From assembly GCA_030425425.1 (NCBI GenBank), contig JAUIAO010000001.1, positions 62,001 through 126,000 of the forward strand: a stretch of DNA of 64,000 nt, written 5' to 3'. Position numbers and translations under genes: made by a program. This DNA comes from Bacteroidia bacterium (lineage in GTDB: Bacteria > Bacteroidota > Bacteroidia > Cytophagales > Cyclobacteriaceae). Of the stretch, positions 58,993 through 64,000 are shown one piece after another; positions within the stretch are counted from its first letter, which is position 1, and each line of letters starts with the position of its first letter. The notes beneath the pieces are model-generated. The model made no database searches. It was not told the DNA's origin and worked only from the letters and a program-made list of their open reading frames with translations.

Positions 58993-59517
58993 ATGATGAC
59001 ACAACTAATTCTTATTTCGCTTTTATCATTATTCAACACGCCTAAACAGATTTATGATTTCCAAGTGACTGCCATAGACGGTACCGAGATTGATTTCTCA
59101 AATTACAAAGGCAAGAAGTTGCTCATTGTGAATACGGCCTCAAAATGTGGTTACACTCCACAGTACGAAGATTTACAAAAGCTTCATGAATTATATGGTG
59201 ATCGAATTGCGATTCTAGGTTTTCCTTCCAATAATTTCATGGGTCAAGAACCTGGAGCGAATGACGAAATCGCAAAGTTCTGTAAACTGAATTATGGAGT
59301 AGAGTTTCAGATGTTTGAGAAAATTGATGTAAAAGGGAAAAATAAGCACCCACTTTACGAATGGCTATCTAATAAAGAAATGAACGGATGGAACGATAAG
59401 GAGCCTTCGTGGAATTTTTGCAAATATCTGATCGATGAAAACGGTAAACTTGTGCAGTTCTATAAGTCAAGTGTCAATCCTATGGATCAGGCCATAATAG
59501 AATGGGTGACTGACTAG
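58993..59517 (+). CDS. Glutathione peroxidase family protein
   Basis: LLIVNTASKCGYTPQYEDLQKLHE, GFPSNNFMGQEPG, WNFCKYLID. Confidence 0.95.
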   Translation: MMTQLILISLLSLFNTPKQIYDFQVTAIDGTEIDFSNYKGKKLLIVNTASKCGYTPQYEDLQKLHELYGDRIAILGFPSNNFMGQEPGANDEIAKFCKLNYGVEFQMFEKIDVKGKNKHPLYEWLSNKEMNGWNDKEPSWNFCKYLIDENGKLVQFYKSSVNPMDQAIIEWVTD

Positions 59518-61409
59518 GAGGGAGGATGCTCGGATAATGGCAGATGTACCTTAAAACTGGTGTATTTGCCTTCTTCACTATCAACTTCTATTTTTCCTTT
59601 GTTTAGGTCTATGAATTCATATACCAGTTGAAGTCCGAGACCAAGTCCTGACTCACCAGCTGTTCCTCTGGTGGAAATTCGATCATTTAGCTTGAATAGA
59701 TCGTTCAGCTTGTCTTCTGGAATTCCAACACCATTATCTCTAAACTCTATGAGTGCTGTTTGGTTAGTATCACTTTTGTGGGCGGAGATCATTATGTTTC
59801 CGGCTTTTGGCGTAAACTTTATCGCATTGTTTAATAAGTTTCTGAAAATCGTCAAAACCGCATTTTTTCCAGCTCGGATTGTTATTTCTTCTTCGATTTT
59901 AAGCTCTACATTAATCCCCTTAGTAGTTGCCATCTCTTCAAATAATCCCACAATATCATGAAGAATATTATTCAGACTTAGATTTTCTGGGTTGTATTTG
60001 AAATGACCTTTCTGTTGTAGTGCCCATTGCAGCAAGGTGTCGAGCAGATTTACAAGACGATCTGCACTATTTTCCATTTGCCCAAGAATATCTTTCAGCT
60101 CTTCAGTGTCCATGTCCAGCCAGTTTCTCTTTATGGCATGTAAAAGTCCGCGTAGTACACCCACAGGTCCTCTAAGGTCATGAGATATTATTGAGAAGAA
60201 TTTATCTTTTGTCTGATTTAGTACTTCAAGCGAATTTTTTTGTTCGCTAAGCTGGCGGCTTAACTTAGCCTTCTCACGATAGAAACTAAATATTAGGATC
60301 ACTAGAGCTGAAACAATAACAAGCGCCAGCCCTCCAACGAACATGATGATTTGATTGCTTCTTTTTTGCTCCAACAAAAGGTCTACTTCTGCTTGTTTCT
60401 GGCCAACCTCAAATTGGGTGCGTAGATTGGAAAGCTTTTGCATAGATTCTACATTCTGGATGCTATCCTTATAATTATAGAACATGCTTTGATATTTAAT
60501 CGCTTCCTGAAAATTCCCCTCTTGTTGATAAAGTTTAAAAAGCAGGTCAGATGCATCTCTAATTTGTTCTTTTAACCCTTCTTGACGTGCCATTTGCAAG
60601 CCTGTAGTGGTGTGTTGAATTGCATTGTTATAATTTGCTTCCTCCCAGAATATTCGCCCGAGACGAATGTAATAATCAGCCATCCCGTAGATATCTCCGA
60701 TGGGCTCCAACATTTCGATTGCAGTAAAAAGGCCTTGTTTGGCTTGTTGGTGTTTTTTTTGTTTCCAATGAACTAATGCTCTGTTACCAGTGACATAAGC
60801 TTTGCCAATTTCCAAATCGAGTGTTGAGAAAATTTCTTCGGCTTCAATATATTTTGAAAGTGCTGAATCTAGTTCATTGATTAAATAATAGTCATAACCA
60901 ATATTGAGTAAGGTGATCGCCAGATTAGTGGTAGGTTCATTCTTCTTCAGAATGTCAACAGTTTTTTGACCGTAGGCAAGTGCGTTTTCTGAATCTCCAT
61001 TAAGTGTGTAGCAAGTGGATATTTCCACATATATATTCGCTAATTCCAGCTCCAAATCTGGTGATTCAATAGCTAATTCAGCACTTTTGAAAAGATTATC
61101 AAAAGCTTTACTCAGATCTCCCATTAATCTGTGAGCAACCCCAATGTATTGGTAGGCTATTACTTCATATTTGAAGTTGTTATACTCCTTAGATAAGTCT
61201 AATAAATCATTCCCGTAGCTGAGAGCTTCAATAGGTGAGGACGAATGCTGCGATAACCAAGCATATGCTTCTAATTCCTCCAAACTATTTAGATTACCGG
61301 ATTGTATCAATACCCTAACACTATCTGTATTGTCCGACTGACCAGAAATGTGAAAAAATACCCCGAAAAAAATCCAAATAATTAGAAAAACTCTAATTAA
61401 CAGCGGCAT
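59514..61409 (-). CDS. TPR-domain sensor histidine kinase
   Basis: TPRs, TM, FFSIISHDLRGPVGVLRGLL H-box, HATPase. Confidence 0.95.
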   Translation of the reverse strand: MPLLIRVFLIIWIFFGVFFHISGQSDNTDSVRVLIQSGNLNSLEELEAYAWLSQHSSSPIEALSYGNDLLDLSKEYNNFKYEVIAYQYIGVAHRLMGDLSKAFDNLFKSAELAIESPDLELELANIYVEISTCYTLNGDSENALAYGQKTVDILKKNEPTTNLAITLLNIGYDYYLINELDSALSKYIEAEEIFSTLDLEIGKAYVTGNRALVHWKQKKHQQAKQGLFTAIEMLEPIGDIYGMADYYIRLGRIFWEEANYNNAIQHTTTGLQMARQEGLKEQIRDASDLLFKLYQQEGNFQEAIKYQSMFYNYKDSIQNVESMQKLSNLRTQFEVGQKQAEVDLLLEQKRSNQIIMFVGGLALVIVSALVILIFSFYREKAKLSRQLSEQKNSLEVLNQTKDKFFSIISHDLRGPVGVLRGLLHAIKRNWLDMDTEELKDILGQMENSADRLVNLLDTLLQWALQQKGHFKYNPENLSLNNILHDIVGLFEEMATTKGINVELKIEEEITIRAGKNAVLTIFRNLLNNAIKFTPKAGNIMISAHKSDTNQTALIEFRDNGVGIPEDKLNDLFKLNDRISTRGTAGESGLGLGLQLVYEFIDLNKGKIEVDSEEGKYTSFKVHLPLSEHPPS

Positions 61410-61424
61410 TAAGTATTGTTAAAG

Positions 61425-61964
61425 TTATTTTGTGATTATTCTGAGTTTCGGGTCTAATCTTACAAACTCACCATCCATCTTGGTATATAGGATGTCATAC
61501 TTCAATAATTCGTCATCTTGCACATCAAATTCCGGGACTGAAACTTTCCAAAGTCTGTACTCGATGGCCGGAGAAGGCTGTTCTTCAAGTTTTGCCTGAG
61601 CCATAGTGTCAAATTCAATTCCATCTAGAGATTGTACTCCTGCACCCGCGAACCAAAAAACATGTTCTCCTGGAGAAACAAGTGCTGTAATGGTTTCTTC
61701 AGTGATTCTTTGATAGCCTCTGATTTTGTCAGTGTTTGTGGCATAATAAAGTTCACCTTCAATTAATCGAATCACAGTTATTGAAACTGAGTTTCTCCTT
61801 CTAGCATTTGTAGACACAAGATAATCATCAGCAAGCTTATTCGCCAATTCCATATCTTCATCTTGTATTGCCATCTCATCTGTCGGTTGTTGATCACAAC
61901 TTATTGATAAAACAATCAAGAATAACAATAGCAGGATGGGGTTAGAACTGGTGAAATTTTTCAT
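61425..61964 (-). CDS. Hypothetical lipoprotein
   Basis: MKNFTSSNPILLLLFLIVLSISCDQQ lipobox; start trimmed from 62045. Confidence 0.75.
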   Translation of the reverse strand: MKNFTSSNPILLLLFLIVLSISCDQQPTDEMAIQDEDMELANKLADDYLVSTNARRRNSVSITVIRLIEGELYYATNTDKIRGYQRITEETITALVSPGEHVFWFAGAGVQSLDGIEFDTMAQAKLEEQPSPAIEYRLWKVSVPEFDVQDDELLKYDILYTKMDGEFVRLDPKLRIITK

Positions 61965-61990
61965 GAAGTTTACTTTATGGTTCCTTAAAA

Positions 61991-62010
61991 ATACTATCAT
62001 TTGATAGTAT
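61991..62010. promoter_or_regulatory. Second copy of palindromic operator
   Basis: ATACTATCA-TT-TGATAGTAT, 27 bp upstream of the lipoprotein start. Confidence 0.7.
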
Positions 62011-62345
62011 ATAAGTAAACATTGGTCATTTTTTTTCAATACCAAATCCAGTTTAAGCCGGATATAAAGTCTTCATTTTCATATAATTATAAAAAATAAG
62101 GTGGTCATAACTGACTGATAATAAGTGTGTATAGGTCTTAGATGTTTAAGTTTTACCTAAAAAGTATTTTAACATTTTCTTTCCCTATGTCTTAGATTAA
62201 AAAAAATTATCATTTCTTCTCTGATTTGAATAGGTAGATTAAAATATTGATCACAAAAAGTTGATTTTCGAATAAAACAATCAGGAAATGATCTGGTTTC
62301 TCCTTTTTTGAATGAGCTAATCCTAAGTGGTGCTATTATTCAGGA

Positions 62346-63071
62346 TTACTTCGGTGGGTCTATCAATCGGTTGATCACTTCAGCAGCCATCGTGAGGCCG
62401 AACATAGCTGGCATATAGGAAATGGTGCCGTAAAAGGATTTTTTATAATTGGAACCATCTGTTTTTTTCAGGGCATGTTTGGGTTGGATTTCCTCTGAGT
62501 AAACACAAAGAATGCCCTTGTCTACACCTTTATATTTGAGCATTTTTCTTAGTTGCTGAGCAAATTTACATTCTTTGGTGCGGCTGATATCAGTGACTTT
62601 GATTCTAGAAGGGTCCATTTTGCCACCAGCACCCATTGATGAAATGAATTTCATCTTCATTCTTCTCAGTGTAAGAATCATCGATAGTTTTGGTAATATA
62701 CTGTCTATACAATCCAGAGAATAATCAAATTGATGATTTCGCAGAAATTGATTCATTTCTTCTGGTTCCATGAAATGATCCACTACCTCGATATTGAGAT
62801 TAGGATTAATATCCATAAAGCGATCTCTAAGTACGTAGGCCTTTTGCTTTCCTACAGTAGAATCCAATGCTTGTAATTGACGGTTTTTATTGGTTGGGTC
62901 TACATCATCTCCATCTATAATGGTCATGTTGCCAACTCCAGCCCTAACCAGGGTTTCGGCAGCATAACTACCAACACCACCTAAACCAACTATCAATACA
63001 TTGGATTCTTCCAAAGTCTGAAGTGCTTCTTTGCCAATTAAAAGTTCTGTTCGTTCCAGCCAATCAATCAT
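62346..63071 (-). CDS. tcdA: tRNA threonylcarbamoyladenosine dehydratase
   Basis: VLIVGLGGVGSYAAETLVRAGVGNMTIIDGDDVDPTNKNRQLQAL. Confidence 0.95.
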   Translation of the reverse strand: MIDWLERTELLIGKEALQTLEESNVLIVGLGGVGSYAAETLVRAGVGNMTIIDGDDVDPTNKNRQLQALDSTVGKQKAYVLRDRFMDINPNLNIEVVDHFMEPEEMNQFLRNHQFDYSLDCIDSILPKLSMILTLRRMKMKFISSMGAGGKMDPSRIKVTDISRTKECKFAQQLRKMLKYKGVDKGILCVYSEEIQPKHALKKTDGSNYKKSFYGTISYMPAMFGLTMAAEVINRLIDPPK

Positions 63072-63745
63072 ATTTGGAAAAATGTTTTTGCATTCTGAGT
63101 CATTTGCTTTTTTAGCGCATGCATTTCAATCCCTGTAACTTCCACAACCTGCAAATATATTTCTTCAATATCAATTCCTGCCATGCTATCGGTTTCCAGA
63201 AACAATCGGCTATGTGGTAATTCTTTGAAATAAGTTTCGTATTTCGTTGGATCCTTTGGAGGCATTAGGGAGAGGTAGAATCCTTGATCAATGAGCTGTT
63301 TAGCTAGAATTGTATTTCGTCCATAGCCATGGATACACCATTTTTGAATATTAGGAAACATCTTTTTCACTTGCAGTAATTGATCTATAGCCCGAACACA
63401 ATGTATAATGACGGGCTTCCCAAGCTCATGAGCAATTTGTAACTGGCTCGTCAGTACTTTAATTTGAAGATCCATGCTTTGACCCTTGAGTTTGTCGAGT
63501 CCCATTTCTCCCATAGCAAGGCAGTTTGTTGCGGCAAGCTTATCTTTCAAGACGAGTTTATCAAACACGCTTATGGGATATGTAGTCCACCACGGATGTA
63601 AGCCGACAGTAAAATATTTTGCGGATTTATCCTGACCTAAATGAATGGAGATAATTTCAGTAATATCCGTCCTATCGCAATGGTGCTGACTGTGCGTGTG
63701 GAAATCAAGGAATTGTTGTTCACTAAAGTCATCCATAATACACAA
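63068..63745 (-). CDS. TatD family hydrolase
   Basis: LDFHTHSQHH, VGLHPWW, GEMGLDKLKG, VIIHCVRA, LETDS. Confidence 0.87.
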   Translation of the reverse strand: MCIMDDFSEQQFLDFHTHSQHHCDRTDITEIISIHLGQDKSAKYFTVGLHPWWTTYPISVFDKLVLKDKLAATNCLAMGEMGLDKLKGQSMDLQIKVLTSQLQIAHELGKPVIIHCVRAIDQLLQVKKMFPNIQKWCIHGYGRNTILAKQLIDQGFYLSLMPPKDPTKYETYFKELPHSRLFLETDSMAGIDIEEIYLQVVEVTGIEMHALKKQMTQNAKTFFQI

Positions 63746-63777
63746 TCTAAATCAAAATAAGTTTTCGGGCATTATTC

Positions 63778-64000
63778 TTATAAGGTATGCGGGTAGAATT
63801 TACCCTGCCAAATATCCTTTTGGATCAGTAATTGCTCAATTTTGGAAACAATTTCAAAGTTTTTCAATCCGCCCCAATTAGGTGCCAATAATAAATCTGA
63901 AGGCGCTTGATTGATAAAGCGCTCAATGATGATGTCATCTCTTAGATACCCAATGAAATCGGTGATTAAATCGAGATAGGAATCTAGGTCAAACAAATTG
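63778..64000 (-). CDS. C-terminus of a larger protein (possibly TIGR01212/YhcC-like radical SAM), truncated at window edge
   Basis: NQAPSDLLLAPNWGGLKNFEIVSKIEQLLIQKDIWQGKFY; frame open to window end. Confidence 0.5.
   Translation of the reverse strand, partial: NLFDLDSYLDLITDFIGYLRDDIIIERFINQAPSDLLLAPNWGGLKNFEIVSKIEQLLIQKDIWQGKFYPHTL

Overview
A 64 kb chromosomal window from a Bacteroidota bacterium (Cytophagales-like by gene content). Most of it is ordinary core and niche metabolism: lpxK, miaE, hemG, two ABC-F ATPases, a FecI/FecR/TonB-receptor/DUF4249 surface-signalling cluster, an AddAB/RecB-like helicase-nuclease pair, ddl, yefM-yoeB, msrA, an L-rhamnose plus LutABC operon with an AraC regulator, sugar transferase/aminotransferase, tRNA-Asp, accA, histidine kinases and tcdA. 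The accessory stretch is 20.05-25.1 kb, between the nuclease pair and ddl. Its main signal is a short array of integron-type gene cassettes with no integrase in the window. Three + strand ORFs (a PD-(D/E)XK restriction-endonuclease-like protein, a small membrane protein and a DUF2971 protein) each begin just after a GTTA... core site. For the first two, the end of the cassette carries the exact reverse complement of its own leading bases (GTTATGGGGC/GCCCCATAAC and GTTAGTAGC/GCTACTAAC). The two intervening sites fold in attC style, with a 4/5-nt unpaired spacer and a single extrahelical base. The same stretch also holds a roughly 20.6-bp phased CGGGA repeat array, REP-like hairpins with a shared GTGTCCTCAC core, and a perfect 18-bp inverted repeat. 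Elsewhere I noted a duplicated palindromic operator (ATACTATCA-NN-TGATAGTAT) linking two distant loci, orphan + strand terminators that suggest small RNAs, a stop-interrupted small membrane ORF, and a tandem class II aldolase whose second domain lacks the metal-ligand residues. Everything was read by eye; no searches or folding programs were run.
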